Positions 43,770 through 55,093 are shown, numbered from the stretch's first letter. The stretch is DNA of 64,000 bases from Athripsodes cinereus (GCA_947579605.1 OX388314.1:26980000-27043999); one strand, 5' to 3'. Notes: generated from the sequence alone by a model not told the origin. Numbers and translations: made by a program.

Positions 43770-44860
43770 TGGAAATGTCTTATTTGATTTTGCTGATATT
43801 TGATATTATATTATTTTAATATTTATGAATCGAAATGTCATATACGTCAAATGTTTTGTTGCAGTGTTCTTGTTTATAATTAAAGCGATCTAACAATCAA
43901 TTAGGCAAAGGTGTAATCTGTCAAACAATTCACTAATGCCTTATCATATAAATAAATAAATTGACACCATTTATACACCATCACAACAAATCCCATACCT
44001 GTGGACTAAAGCCAGAATTTGTCACTGGATCGCATCCAGAGACTTGGTAGAGAATACTCTCAGACAGGTGACATTTATAACAATGTCTGTAGATCATAAT
44101 ATGTTGTTTCTATTGAACTCAACAGAAGAATATGATGTCTTTCCAATTTAAAAACACGTATGAAATCGTAAAAAAAACCTTGATTCTGATAGTGGAATAA
44201 TAATGAGTTGAACTATATAAACAACTTTCAAAAAATCCTAATCTTGTGATAAGTATGACACAGAGGGATTGGGAATTTTACCTAGGTTTAAAAACTACTC
44301 TTAACCAAGCCTTGAGTCGATTCATAAGCGTCAAAACTCTGTGTCATGCAGTCCTTATAGTTCACATAATAATATATGTATGTGTATCCTATACAACATA
44401 CCTACTTAGTTAATACCTATTGCAATAGGTTGACTATCAGTGAATGTGATTAATTTGAATGATTAATCTAGAGTGACTCAAAATATGATCTATAGATCAT
44501 TTTAAATCATGTTTGAGTGTGATGCTGCAGAACTAATAAAAAAAATTGCGTTTGTTTTTGTGTTGATTATTGTGTGGTTTGTTTTGGTGGTGCTTGTGCC
44601 TGATGTGTCTACCTCTTGTCGCTTTGTATTTCAATTATGCTTTAACTTATAAAATCAGCTTTTTTTAATAATATTGTATCTTGAAGTACCTATCTATTTA
44701 TCTGCTGTTTTTTTAATTTTATTATTTTTGTTTACATAATAATTGTATATTGTAATATGATCAAAATGCATACTATTGTATATAGGATTTTGAGCCGTTT
44801 GAGTAAATAAATAAAGGCCATCATTTAAACGATCAGCATAATATTGATGTTATGTTAAGC
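43770..44860. other. No recognisable gene; LINE-like tail at the end
   Basis: 44790-44820 has 'ttttgagccgtttgagtaaa' plus (AAAT)n, a probable LINE 3' end on the plus strand. No other feature is seen. Confidence 0.4.
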
Positions 44861-44869
44861 AGAAAAATG

Positions 44870-45580
44870 TATTCTGCCGACAAATATATCATGTTCATAT
44901 GCTACTTATGCCCAGCGAGAATATTATATTTCTATTGCAAATAATATGATATTGTAAAACTCTAAATTTAATCGACCGGCAAAATTATTAATTGACCGGC
45001 ATAATGATTATTTGTCCAGCAAAATAAATAAATGAGCAGCAAACCGTGAGCTGATTTTAATTAAACTTGTGAAAGCTAAATTTTTAATCTTGTTCAAATA
45101 ATAAATCTTTTTATGTGATTTTATATGTAACATCTGAATGAACGACACTAGCGTTTTTCGACATTTCAGTTAGATATTTCGTTAATATAACATAGCGGAA
45201 TCTGGAATTATTTTCGTAGTCATCATTAATTTAGTAAGAAATCACAAAAACTTCATGTGGATCCGAAGGTAAATCGGTGTGTGAAAAATATTGTTTAACT
45301 AATATTTTCTGCCGATCAAATAATAATTCTGCTGCTCAAATAATAATTCTGCTGCTCAAATAACAATTCTGCTGGTAAATTAGTTATTTTGTTGTGCGAG
45401 TATTTATTAAGCTGTTAAAAATTGTTAAATTGCCGATATAACCAAGTTTGTTTGTAAAACAAGTGTTGTGCTTATTTTTTATTTATTGCCGATGAAAACA
45501 TTGTTTGCTGTGCAAATAACTTAAATGCTAATTTTTCTTGTCGAACGAATGGATTAATAGCCGAACAAATAATTAGTTCC
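44870..45580. repeat. Inverted arrays of a degenerate 20-bp repeat
   Basis: On the left, 'gaccggc/gtccagc/gagcagc' ends at 44980, 45000, 45020 and 45040. On the right, 'tctgcc/tctgctg' starts at 45308, 45328, 45348, 45368, 45388, 45408 and 45428, and again about 45484 and 45504. The units face each other (GCCGGTC-type on the left is the reverse complement of TGCCGATC-type on the right) around a ~260-bp spacer. The strict 20-bp phase is directly visible. It may be the subterminal binding-site array of a DNA transposon. Confidence 0.8.
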
Positions 45581-46074
45581 CATAAATAAATAACTTTTCT
45601 AGTTCATACTTGTAATAAACCCAAACAATACACACTCATACTTTTTCACAGTACGTAATATACTTATATCGTGAAGGGGCAGTAGGTTAGCAGAGTCAAT
45701 AATTTTTCACATCAAATTCTTAAAAGATACCATAAAATAAAGTTTTATTGCAAATATTATTATTTTTATTACAAAATATCAAAAGAGGTAGGTAGTATGC
45801 GTAAAACGGACCCCTCAACCAAACTTAATATTATCAAAATGGAGGATAAAAGGGATAAGTTACAGATAAGAAGTCATTTATATTCTTCAATACAATAAAG
45901 TGAAGGCGTCTAATAATGAAATACAACTTTTATAAGATGTTTATCAGGCTTCTGAGACTTATTCGATCGTTCTTGTATTATACGTTTTACTTCTGTATGG
46001 AGCATAGTACATATTATTATTATTAGTATTAACAACATTTAATATAATATGGGTTATATTAATATATTGGGTTA

Positions 46075-46179
46075 GTTGGAAGATATCGCGTCCCTGCGAT
46101 AAACTCGCCCATTGTGCAAAATTATTCGTTTATAACATGTTACTTTATCATTTGTTTCCATATATTTTGTACAATAAAG

Positions 46180-46212
<33 letters not shown>
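46075..46212 (+). repeat. LINE/SINE 3' tail with (ATT)n
   Basis: 'agttggaagatatcgcgtcc', 'ctgcgataaactcgcccatt', 'acaataaagttt' and (ATT)10. Same family as 28815. Confidence 0.65.
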
Positions 46213-46386
46213 GTCCAGTAAATTGACAAATGTTTCATAATTAATTTTTTTGCCTCAGCTGGTGCATAGAGTGCATTTTACTCTTTTTTTATTAGTGTTA
46301 TATTTTTAATTTGGAACATAGTGTTAAATAAAATAATTTAACAAACTTCACTGGCTTGTAATAAATGTAATATTTAAGTTGTACTA

Positions 46387-47751
46387 GGGTAGATGACCCG
46401 GTTTTGGACACTTTAAGAAATTTTCGTCCTTACACAAAGCAGTACGAAGTTGTAAAAAGAGTGGGATACACTTTTATTTTTTCTCTTATAGTCCAATCAT
46501 TATTCTACTAGAAAAGTACAAAAACAGTATTTGAGAATCGCTTAATAAAAAAATAAAAAATAAAAAGTTCGACAAGGTCGAAAAACACCGGTTTTGGACA
46601 TACGTTGTACCAGTTTTGGACACTTTATTGCACTTAGGTTTTTAATCTTTTAAATTAATATAAAATGAAATAAATGGGTTTTTTATACCGTGTATTATCA
46701 AAATTATAAACAAAGGATATGAATTAACTCTATAACTATAATAATGCTAAGGAAAAAGGTTTTTTCTACAAAATTTAGAAAAAAAAATAAACTTCTTCTA
46801 TTATTCCATCACGACATATCCCACAAGTGAGGTAGCCAGCAGACGGACCTCTTGGAATAATTATGAAGATGTCCTCTCCATGCCTACAAAAAATTATGAC
46901 ATTCAGGATGGGTGGCAAACATCATCGCTGAATTTAAAATAAAAAATATCTTTGTGCTAACACCCATCCACCTTTTACAGGGCACTTGAAAACTTGCGAA
47001 AAAGAGTGGGAGATCAATTTTTGTCGGGTGCTCCACAGAACAATAAGAGTAAAAGATTTTATCAAAATTAAAATAAAGTACAAACATATTGAACACTATA
47101 ATCATATTTAAGCCATTGAATCATGCCAAATTGTATTCAAAGAGATCAATTTCAATTAACAAAATAGAAATTAGTCTCTCTGTCTCTTGTGTAAAATTAA
47201 GGTTAAGGTAGCACCATTATAATTTTTTTTTTCTCGTTAAAATGTAAAAATATTCTTTTTCCTATATTTTTATTAAGGTGTCCAAAACTGAAACACTATG
47301 TGAGCCGGTTGTGGACACGTCTGTGTCCAAAACTAGAACAATTGTTAAATTGCTGCACTAGTTGTAGACATGAAAGATTGTGATAAAACAAATGAGTGAA
47401 GTAAAGAAATATTGTTAAAAATATATTCTTAAGACTTCTACCTAATAGTTTAAACGGTTACATTAGCAAAAACATTATGGATTGCTCAAATATTTTCAGA
47501 TTACTAACCAAAGGGTCCTTATCGATTTTGTTAACAAATCTGTAAATTTACACACGTTTTACTAAAAACTTCAACCATCACGACATTTGACACAATGTCA
47601 GCTTATCTGTTAATTTACAAATATGACCATACTCGGAAGAAATGTTATGCATATATTAAACATCTTAAAATTGTTCACATCCTTATTTCTGGGACATCAA
47701 ATCTCAAAATGACCAAAACCGGGGCAGTGTCCACAACCGGGTCATCTACCC
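46387..47751. mobile_element. TA-flanked inverted-repeat element, ends GGGTAGATGACCCGGTTTTGG
   Basis: The left end 'gggtagatgacccggttttg' is the inverse of the right end (one change, GGTTGTGG). TA lies on both sides (46385-46386, 47752-47753), as for Tc1/mariner/pogo-type transposition. Subterminal copies of 'ccggttttggaca' (46590, 46615) and 'gtgtccaaaac' (47280, 47325) are inverted between the halves. A DR250 copy sits inside. No transposase. Confidence 0.85.
46797..47040 (-). repeat. Dispersed repeat DR250 within the TA-flanked element
   Basis: Full order from 'attccatcacgacatatcc' to 'gtcgggtgctccacag'. Confidence 0.75.
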
Positions 47752-47757
47752 TATATA

Positions 47758-48595
47758 ATATCGACTGTGATCAGGACAAAGGCATCAAACCACAATTTTG
47801 ACAAAAGTCATTTTATGTTTTAAAGTAAATCATTTGTGTCTTTTACACATTCTGGCAAAAGCATTCAATTCCCAAATGTCTAGTTTTTATAAAAAATGCA
47901 AAATATTTTTTTTAGCTAGGGCTTAATTGCAAATATCCAATAGGACAAAGGACTCAAACAGCATGAGTTTCATTATTAACACCAAAAAAAATTCATCCAG
48001 ACATAATTTTACGGCGAGGTAAAAGGCATCAAACCACATAACCCCAAACATGTGACGTACATATCTCTTTAACATGTTGCTAAAGTTTGTCAGGACAAAG
48101 GATTAAATCCACATTTTTGATAATTTTTTGCTTATAACTTGGTAATTTCTGAATATTTTCTCTTAAATTTTTATGACATAATAAAAAAACTACATGTCAA
48201 AAAGTTGGTAAAATAATCTATCCCGTGGAGCACCCGGTAAAGAATTGGTCTCCCACTCTTCTGCGTAAGTTTTCAAGTGTCCTGTAAAAGGCAGGTGTTC
48301 GAAAAAATTAAGACATTTTACTTCTTAAATTCAGCGATGAGGCTTGCCACCCATCCTGAATGTCTTGATTTTATATTGGCACGAAGAGGATAGTTTGCAT
48401 GTTTCTTACATGCAGCTGATCTGCTGGCTACCCCACTTGTGGGATATGCCGTGATGGTATAGTAGTAGTAGTAGTACCTAGTGGTTAAATAATAATGACA
48501 ATAATTTGAAATTTTCTTTATCCTACAGTTTTTTGCTTCTTTTATAAAATTTGACCAATGTGGTTTGAATCCTTTGTCCTGAGCACAGTCGATAT
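47758..48595. mobile_element. Inverted-repeat element, ends ATATCGACTGTG
   Basis: 'atatcgactgtgatcaggac' is mirrored at 48576-48595, and the arms continue through 'aaaggcatcaaaccacaatt'. Words of 'ggacaaagga' recur inside at 47945 and 48093. It begins 5 bp after the previous element ends. A full DR250 copy is inserted in it. Confidence 0.75.
48221..48477 (+). repeat. Dispersed repeat DR250, best full copy
   Basis: It starts 'tcccgtggagcacccggtaa', ends 'gccgtgatggtata' plus (GTA)n. About 257 bp. No long open frame is shared by the copies. 'gtgttcgaa' at ~48295 is faintly box-B-like, and the microsatellite tail is SINE-like, but a pol III promoter is not convincing. Confidence 0.85.
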
Positions 48596-48717
48596 GTAAA
48601 AGCTGTTTGTTTGTACCTATCAATAAAAAAAAATAATAAATTTAGATTTTATAAAAACATTTATGTACTGTCTTGACACGCGACATTCTCCCCTATTTTT
48701 ACGTATATCTATAATTA

Positions 48718-48862
48718 TCGTGATACGGTATTACTCGCAAATGGGGTAGTCAGTAGTTTTAATGCACGTATCTAATGAATTTAAAAATAATCTTCTTCGT
48801 ACAATAACAAAATGAAGCATTCGGATGGGAGATATATCTCATCGCTGAATTGAAAATGTTAA
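48718..48862 (-). repeat. Dispersed repeat DR250, old copy
   Basis: 'tcgcaaatggggtagtcag' and 'tctcatcgctgaattgaaaa' are kept; a further scrap is near 49010-49055. Confidence 0.5.
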
Positions 48863-49237
48863 TGGTCTAATTCGTCCTAAGGTATTTATGAATACTCAGT
48901 GTTTATTGTGTTCCCAGGAGAGAAGCTAAAAAGCCGAAAAATATAAAAAAGGCACAAGTAGTTGTTTTAAATTTCATTGAATACACGTTTCTGTGTCTTA
49001 TAAAAATGCGACCTTCGAGATTGGTGGCATATCTCATCGATGAATTGAAAATGATTATTTTCTAATTTATATTTATTTACTAATTTCTAATTTTCATTAT
49101 GTTTCCGGAAGAAACGTGGCGAAAAAATATAAAGAAGACACAAGTACCTAGTTTTTTTTTATTTCGTTGAAAACACGTTGTTGTATCTAATAGAAGTTAT
49201 TAATTGTGTCGGTGTACACGTAGTAGAATTCCATAAT

Positions 49238-50010
49238 TAGGTTAGTTGAAACAAGTGTTTCTTTCTACTACAAATTATCTCCAATTATCGTCTCTCGACT
49301 TATCAGGTCATTATCAATCTGAATTATTTACAACTAGTTGATAATTACCTGATAAGTCGAAAGATGTGATCAATATTTTTATTTTGATAAATAAACATTT
49401 TATTATTATTATCTCGTATCTCATTTATTTAACAAAACAATACTAAATTCTACATTTTGAACACAATATAAGATTAACAATAAAATTTAAATATAACATT
49501 AAATAACAAAAACCATAAAATATTAAAATTAATTTGTATTCAAAATGTAGAACCCCAACATTATTCGAGTTGATTCTTCCATGATGTTCTATGAAATAGT
49601 ACAATCATGGGAGATCACTTACAGAGCTACAGGGACAAAAAACTTCTTACTATACTGGTGGACGATAGAAGTACGGCCTTCTGCATGCTGTATTTGAGCC
49701 TGTCATCTACTCCCAGTTTTCTGAGATTGCTTGACAGACTCTTAGGTATTAAACGATTCACAGACAACACTATAGGCACGATGATTGTGGTAGGTGTTCT
49801 CCACATATCTTTGATTTCATGAGCAAGATCAAGATATTTTAGTATCTTATCTTGCTCAGCTTTATTTAAATTTTCATCGTGCGGTATAGTCATGTCTATG
49901 ATGTATGCTTTACGGCATCTGCGATCAACCAACACAATATCTGGTCGATTAGCTATTTATAATAATTTATAGTAGAAAGAAACACTTTTTTCAATTTACC
50001 TAACTAAAAG
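49238..50010. mobile_element. Possible element with ~40-bp inverted ends around a LINE fragment
   Basis: 'gtgtttctttctactacaaa' at 49256 is mirrored at 49968-49990 (with 'ggttagtt' against 'aactaa' outside). Inside lie a hairpin (49295-49360, 'tcgacttatcaggt' stem) and the endonuclease-like fragment at 49627. TSDs are not clear. Confidence 0.4.
49627..49952 (-). pseudogene. LINE C-terminal restriction-like endonuclease fragment
   Basis: The minus frame reads NRPDIVLVDRRCRKAYIID, then MTIPHDENL, EQDKILKYLDLAHEIKDMW, PIVLSVNRLIPKSL and MQKAVLLSSTSIVR. The PD...(V/I)ID.T....K..KY pattern fits the PD-(D/E)XK endonuclease domain found at the C-terminus of R2/R4-like retroelement proteins, and this exact style of sequence is frequent in insect genomes. 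A stop (TAA) lies just upstream of the PD motif. Only this domain remains. Confidence 0.6.
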
Positions 50011-50730
50011 AAGTTCCCAGCATCCTGCTGATAATATCTTGAAAATTCCTCTGCCTCTATAGACTCACTAAACTTTCACAACATAAGCATATTTCATTCC
50101 ACGAGGTATTAATGTTGCCGGGGGTAGGAGCAAGAGAAGCGAAGTATAGACAAAATAAAATTACCGAAATTACTGACAAAGAGACGATTCTTACAGGGAT
50201 CTTTACAGCTGAAGGCCAATGCGATCCCAGAAGAAAATCAACAACATCTAGACAACAACACAACAATCACAACACATTCTCAATCTTCCTGACAAACTCC
50301 GCATACGTCACGCCAAATATATCAATGTGTCTAGCCAGACCGTTAAATATTTGAATAGCCCTTCCTATTGGCGACTTTGCCAATATGTTTGTTCTACTTT
50401 GAGGCTGATAAAAAAAATCGTGATGCCGAGAACGTCCATATGCATCGGGAACATATATGTTAAAATTTTCCAGTTTTATTGGATTAAATATGATACCATA
50501 TGAAATGTTAAATTACCTACTATTAAATGTGTACCTGATATAATATACAATCTTGTACAACATTATGGTACCTACTAGGAGTTTCCTGGTTTGGTCATCT
50601 AGCCCCACGGCTGTAGGGAGGCTATGCGTGGAGGCTACAAAGTCTAGCTATAATCATAATACATAATAATATGTAGGTACGTATCTAGTTCGCTGGATGA
50701 TAATATAGCCAATATAATTCGATTGCCCAG

Positions 50731-51410
50731 CTCCATAACTCAACAAGTAGAAATGTATTAATAATTGAGTCGACGTTTTTTTTGTTAAATTCCACGTTTA
50801 TACGTGAAAGAAAAAACAATTGGTTTTAGTATTTCATAAAATTCATTGAATATTGACCTGGTTTCGACTTATAAAGTTAGTTTAACAATGACTTTATAAG
50901 TCGAAACCAGGTCACTATTCAATAAATATTACCTAAGTAAAACTAAAACCAATTGTGTTTTCTTTCATATATATGTAATTAGAAATGTCTTATAATCGTA
51001 AAATTGAGACTTTTGTAATTTTGGTATCTTTTTATTTTATTTTCTTTCGCAAAATACAGTTTTAAAATAAATAATAATATCCTTAAACTAAATCAATTAA
51101 AAACTAGAAAAACAGCAAATATATTTTTATATTTTGCTTTAAAAACACAACAGAAAGTGAAGAATACTTAATAGAAATCGCACTGTTAAAGACACACATT
51201 GTCTTTGTTCCATTCAATGGTTAAACAATTTGAAATAATTATTTGTGAAATTGAAAAAATGGTAGTTAGATATATCGTTTTTTCCGTAAATAAGTATTTA
51301 ATATATAAAGGAAATCATTTATTTTTTTATAGTAATTTGTGGAATTGAAAGATTGTGTGTATTACCAATTAAATCATTATTTTCAAAATTTTCGACTTGT
51401 TGTGTTATGG
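50731..51410. mobile_element. TIR element, family 'CCATARCTCRACARGT', copy 2
   Basis: 'ccataactcaacaagtagaa' (50732) is mirrored by 'cgacttgttgtgttatgg' (51393-51410). It shares 'gaaatgtcttataatcg' and 'acacattgtctttgttc' with the copy at 17045. A second foldback (50814-50967) is inserted in its left part. Confidence 0.65.
50814..50967. mobile_element. Foldback MITE nested in the previous element
   Basis: The arms 'caattggttttagt' and 'gacctggtttcgacttataa' with their inverse at 50898-50967 pair over most of the length. Confidence 0.8.
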
Positions 51411-51739
51411 ACCTGGACAGTGGACAGTTGATATAGTAATAGAGTTAGTATTATAGTGATACATAGATTGTACCAAACTGTCTACGTATCTGTATGTCAA
51501 AGCGAACTACATTATGTCACAAAACGAAATTTTCGATACGGCCATTCAAATATTTTGCAACATTATTACATACCTTTCTAAAGAGACAAAAATAATAATA
51601 ATAAAACTTTGATGAATACAAAATTGTTACGGTACAATAATAAGAAAAATAAATAAATAGTAATCAGATCAAAAAATATAAAACAGTGCATATGTTTTAA
51701 TGCAACATCTTCTCGACAACCCTAAAAATAATAATTATA

Positions 51740-52523
51740 CAGTGGAACCTCTCATAACGAGTTTAATTCGTTCCACACTCTTACTCGTTATACGAAACAT
51801 TTTTTTTCTATAGAAATCAATGTAAAATACGATAATTCGTTCCATGCCGAAAGAATAAGTAGCCTTGGAGTACTCAAAGAAGTTTTTTATTCAAATAAAA
51901 TTACTTATAAAAGAATGTAACAACTTGTAATACAATTAAGATTAGGAAAAAAACGTACCTAAATAAAAATATGAATTTATTACAAATAATTAACCATTTT
52001 TAACTAGAAAACTAACCGTTTCGTAGACATTCTTGACACTCCCTTTGAAGCATCCATCTTCTTAATTTTATCTTTGTTCTTGAAAATAGTGCAGATCGTT
52101 GATGTTGACCGATAGTATGTGGGCGTATATGCGCGCTAAATATGCCACGCTCACACCTTGTTCTCGCTTTTCAATGATTTTACGTTTCATTTCACAGTTA
52201 TTTTTATTCTCTTCTGGCTGTCTTCTTGTGTTTTTTTCTTCGGGGACATTTTTGGACGGATTATAATACTTTGCACATATTTTTTTTACTAATAATATCA
52301 ATACAAATTTTAGAAGAATGGGTGATCGTATGCGAAACCGAGGCGCTAACAGAGCGAGTTCTAAACACAAACTAATGTACTAGCGCGGAAGTCCCGGCTC
52401 ACAAGGTCACAAGTGAATGTCGTGAATAAGCGACTTACCTTCCCTTTCTCTGTAACTCGTTATGCGAAATATCGCTCGTTATGAGAGCACATTTTTTTTT
52501 GCTCGTTATGAGAGGTTCCACTG
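51740..52523. mobile_element. Tigger/pogo-like element, ends CAGTGGAACCTCTCATAACGAG
   Basis: The left end CAGTGGAACCTCTCATAACG is perfectly mirrored at the right end (52502-52523). TA stands on both sides (51738-51739, 52524-52525). CAGTGGAACCTC-type ends with TA duplication are characteristic of Tigger/pogo elements. It holds a broken transposase N-terminus. Confidence 0.9.
52016..52249 (-). pseudogene. Tigger/pogo transposase N-terminus (CENP-B-type HTH), frameshifted
   Basis: On the minus strand an ATG at 52249 begins MSPKKKTQEDSQKR. The frame shifts near 52190 to MKRKIIEKREQGVSVAYLARIYAH, and again near 52115 to STSTICTIFKNKDKIKK. These three pieces match in order the start of the CENP-B N-terminal helix-turn-helix of Tigger/pogo transposases (usually KxxIIxxxExGxSVxxIAR...STISTIxKNKxKI). 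The DDE domain is deleted. The 100-codon open frame at 52068-52370 only partly overlaps the true sequence. Confidence 0.75.
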
Positions 52524-53166
52524 TATTTGTAATATGGCAAGCTTCGAATGTCAAACTCTTAAGGAATTATAAAGTTTATATTGCATATTACGTTAATTCT
52601 ATGTGGCAAAAAGAGGGGCAGATGAAAGGAAAATCAAGGGAAACATTGCTCCTATAAAGTAAGATAAAATAGAAGAGAATATACCATCTATTATATTATA
52701 TTATATCTAAGTAGGGGAGACCGGGTATGGTTGTCTCACGGGTAGGTTGTCACAGCGGCCATTGTAGAAAAACGAACAAACAAATGCGTTCATTGATTGG
52801 CGTAGAAAGATCGCATGATCAATATCTCTCTCCCCACTTCACTTCAGTCCGCTCTGGAGTGCCACGCCGGACATACGTGCGTTTGTTTTCTTTGTACATT
52901 GAAAGTAATTTTTTGAAGATCTGTTTCGACTCTCGTAAGTATACTTGAATTTTGTATAATAATATATATTTTCACATATTTATAATGCTTAATTTGTGTT
53001 TTATGACAATATTTCATCACTTTTTTAAATAAATATTAATTTTAGTTTATTTTGGAAGGTTATTTTCTAAAACGTGTTATGGGGCAGGTTGTCTCAGTTT
53101 TTTTGGGGCTGGTTGTCACATGTGACAACCAGCCCCATGGATGTGTGTTGTCTTTTTTCATTGTAA

Positions 53167-53496
53167 ATCAGCAATCTTAACAGATACACCGGAGAAGACC
53201 TATTTAGAAGAGAAAAAAAGGAACAAGAAGCGAAAAAAAAGATTATATCAAAACGTATATTCAATAAAAATAAGGAAACAAAAAGGTTTCTAAAGGAAAG
53301 AAAAGCAGTTGACGACGACGAAAACGAGAAAGACGATGAAGAGTTTTGCCTGGTCTGCTTGTCTCCATACCCTGCTAGCAAGTCTAGGGAAGTCTGGATT
53401 CAGTGCCAAGATTGTAAGTTTTGGGCTCATGAAGCTTGCACACCTGGACTACCGAATTACCAATGTCAAAATTGTGATTCTGATTATTCAGACTGA
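53167..53496 (+). pseudogene. PHD-finger coding fragment, probable transposase C-terminal exon
   Basis: A 109-codon open frame, stop TGA at 53494. Residues 8-58 are highly charged (EKKEQEAKKKIISKR, then DDDENEKDDEE). A complete C4HC3 pattern follows: C61, C64, C80, C83, H88, C91, C100, C103, with WIQCQDCKFWAHEAC. It ends NCDSDYSD. Such PHD-like fingers are common at the C-terminus of pogo/jerky-like DDE transposases in insects. There is no ATG; 'ttttttcattgtaaatcag' just upstream resembles a splice acceptor. It is not in the frame of the 66-codon ORF at 53309, which is a shadow. Confidence 0.7.
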
Positions 53497-53809
53497 TTTT
53501 TTAGACTGACCTTATATAATTTTGTTAGTTTTATTTAAAAATATTGCATCTTAAGAGCTTTACGATGAACCTTTTTTTTCGTTACCAGAATGAATAAGAT
53601 GTTTTTGTTATTGCTTAATGTTTTTTTTTATTTTGAATAAAAAAAATTGTTGTGGAATGTTTGTTATTATGAATAAGATTATTTTTTATTAATGTTTAAT
53701 GTTTTTTTTTATTATAAATAAGATTTTATTATTATTGGTTAATGTTTAATTATGACTAAGATTATTTGTTATTGCTTGATGTTTTTTTTTTATTATGTAT
53801 AAAAAAAAT

Positions 53810-54187
53810 AATCAGAAACCTCGATTGGAGAACCATGTCTACACAATGCAACATTGTGTAAAATCCAATAGGAAGAAGTGAGAAAGGTGTCCCAACGCTT
53901 ACGAATTGGCTCTAGGCTGTCTTAAGTGATCACTTTCGGTGTCCATGGACAACGTTCACCAATTCCACCATTCTCACTGTCACGATTTAAGGTCCACCAA
54001 TCGAGAGACGCTTTATGCAAACCTTAGAAGCAACCATCTTTTTGGTATCTCGGACACCGAAAGTGATCACTTAAGCCAGCCTAGAGCCAATTCGTAAGCG
54101 TTGGGACACCTTTCTCACTTCTTCCGATTGGATTTTACACAATGTTGCATTGTGTAGAGATGGTTCTCCAATCGAGGTTTCTGATTG
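53810..54187. mobile_element. MITE with ~135-bp inverted arms, 378 bp
   Basis: 'aatcagaaacctcgattgga' is mirrored at 54168-54187; the arms continue through 'acacaatgcaacattgtgta', 'aggtgtcccaacgcttacga' and 'aagtgatcactttcggtgtc' with few mismatches. The arms share words with the MITE at 7267. Confidence 0.9.
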
Positions 54188-54840
54188 GTTTTGTCATCTG
54201 CACCCAAATCCGGTTAAACAATAAAAAAATTAGTAAATATTCTAAATATTTATAAAAAAATTGTTATTGTTTAATGTTTTTGTATGATGAATAAGATTTT
54301 ATTTATTACTGTTTTGGAATATTTTTTTTATGAATAAAATAATTTTATTACTGTTTGATGTTTCTTATTATGTATAAGATTTTTTTATTATTATTATCTA
54401 CTGTTTAATGTTTTTTAACTGTGAATAATATATTTTTATTATTTCTTTTGGTACAATTAGATACGTCCAATATTTTATCATCAATAAAAGTACACATTTG
54501 ATTAAATTTAGTATTTCTTTTTATATCTCCTCTTTAATTTACTTCGTGACAACCTACCCCATACACTGTGACAACCATCCCGGACACGGGGTTAAAAGTC
54601 ACACTTCTCATTTTTCACGAAAATTGTGATATTTTGTCAATTGGTGACGTTGAAAGAAAACTATATATTTAATTTGAAACTAGAATAAATACACTATCCA
54701 TTGGTATTTAAATGTCATTGGTAAACTAAGTAAATATGCATCAAAAATCCAAATGAAAAAAAATGTGACTTCCAACCCCGGTCTCCCCTATATGTCGTCT
54801 ATTATATTATATCTAAGTATTAAATGTATTCCTATTTATG

Positions 54841-55093
54841 TATCCCGTGGAGCACCCGGTAAAGGATTGGTCTCCCACTCTTCTGCGTAAGTTTTCGAGT
54901 GTCCTGTAAAAGGCAGGTGTTCGAAAAAATTAAGACATTTTACATCTTAAATTCAGCGATGAGGCTTGCCACCCATACTGAATGTCTTGATTTTATATTG
55001 GCATGAAGAGGACAGTTTGCATGTTTCTTACATGCAGCTGATCTGCTGGCTACCCCACTTGTGGGATATGCCGTGATGGTATAGTAGTAGTAC
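54841..55093 (+). repeat. Dispersed repeat DR250, full copy
   Basis: Nearly identical to 48221-48477 from 'tatcccgtggagcacccgg' to (TAG)n. Confidence 0.85.

Larger units (their letters stand above)
52714..54788. mobile_element. TA-flanked element, ends GGGGAGACCGGG, ~2.1 kb
   Basis: GGGGAGACCGGG at 52714 is mirrored by CCCCGGTCTCCCC at 54776-54788, with TA on both sides (52712-52713, 54789-54790). GGTTGTCWCA words recur near both ends, including a perfect 32-bp palindrome at 53105-53136 ('ggggctggttgtcaca' and its inverse). It carries a PHD-finger coding fragment and, nested in it, the MITE at 53810. Confidence 0.85.

Noticed and set aside
53309..53509. 66-codon frame with hydrophobic end
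   Set aside because: It is a shadow of the PHD-finger frame in another phase.
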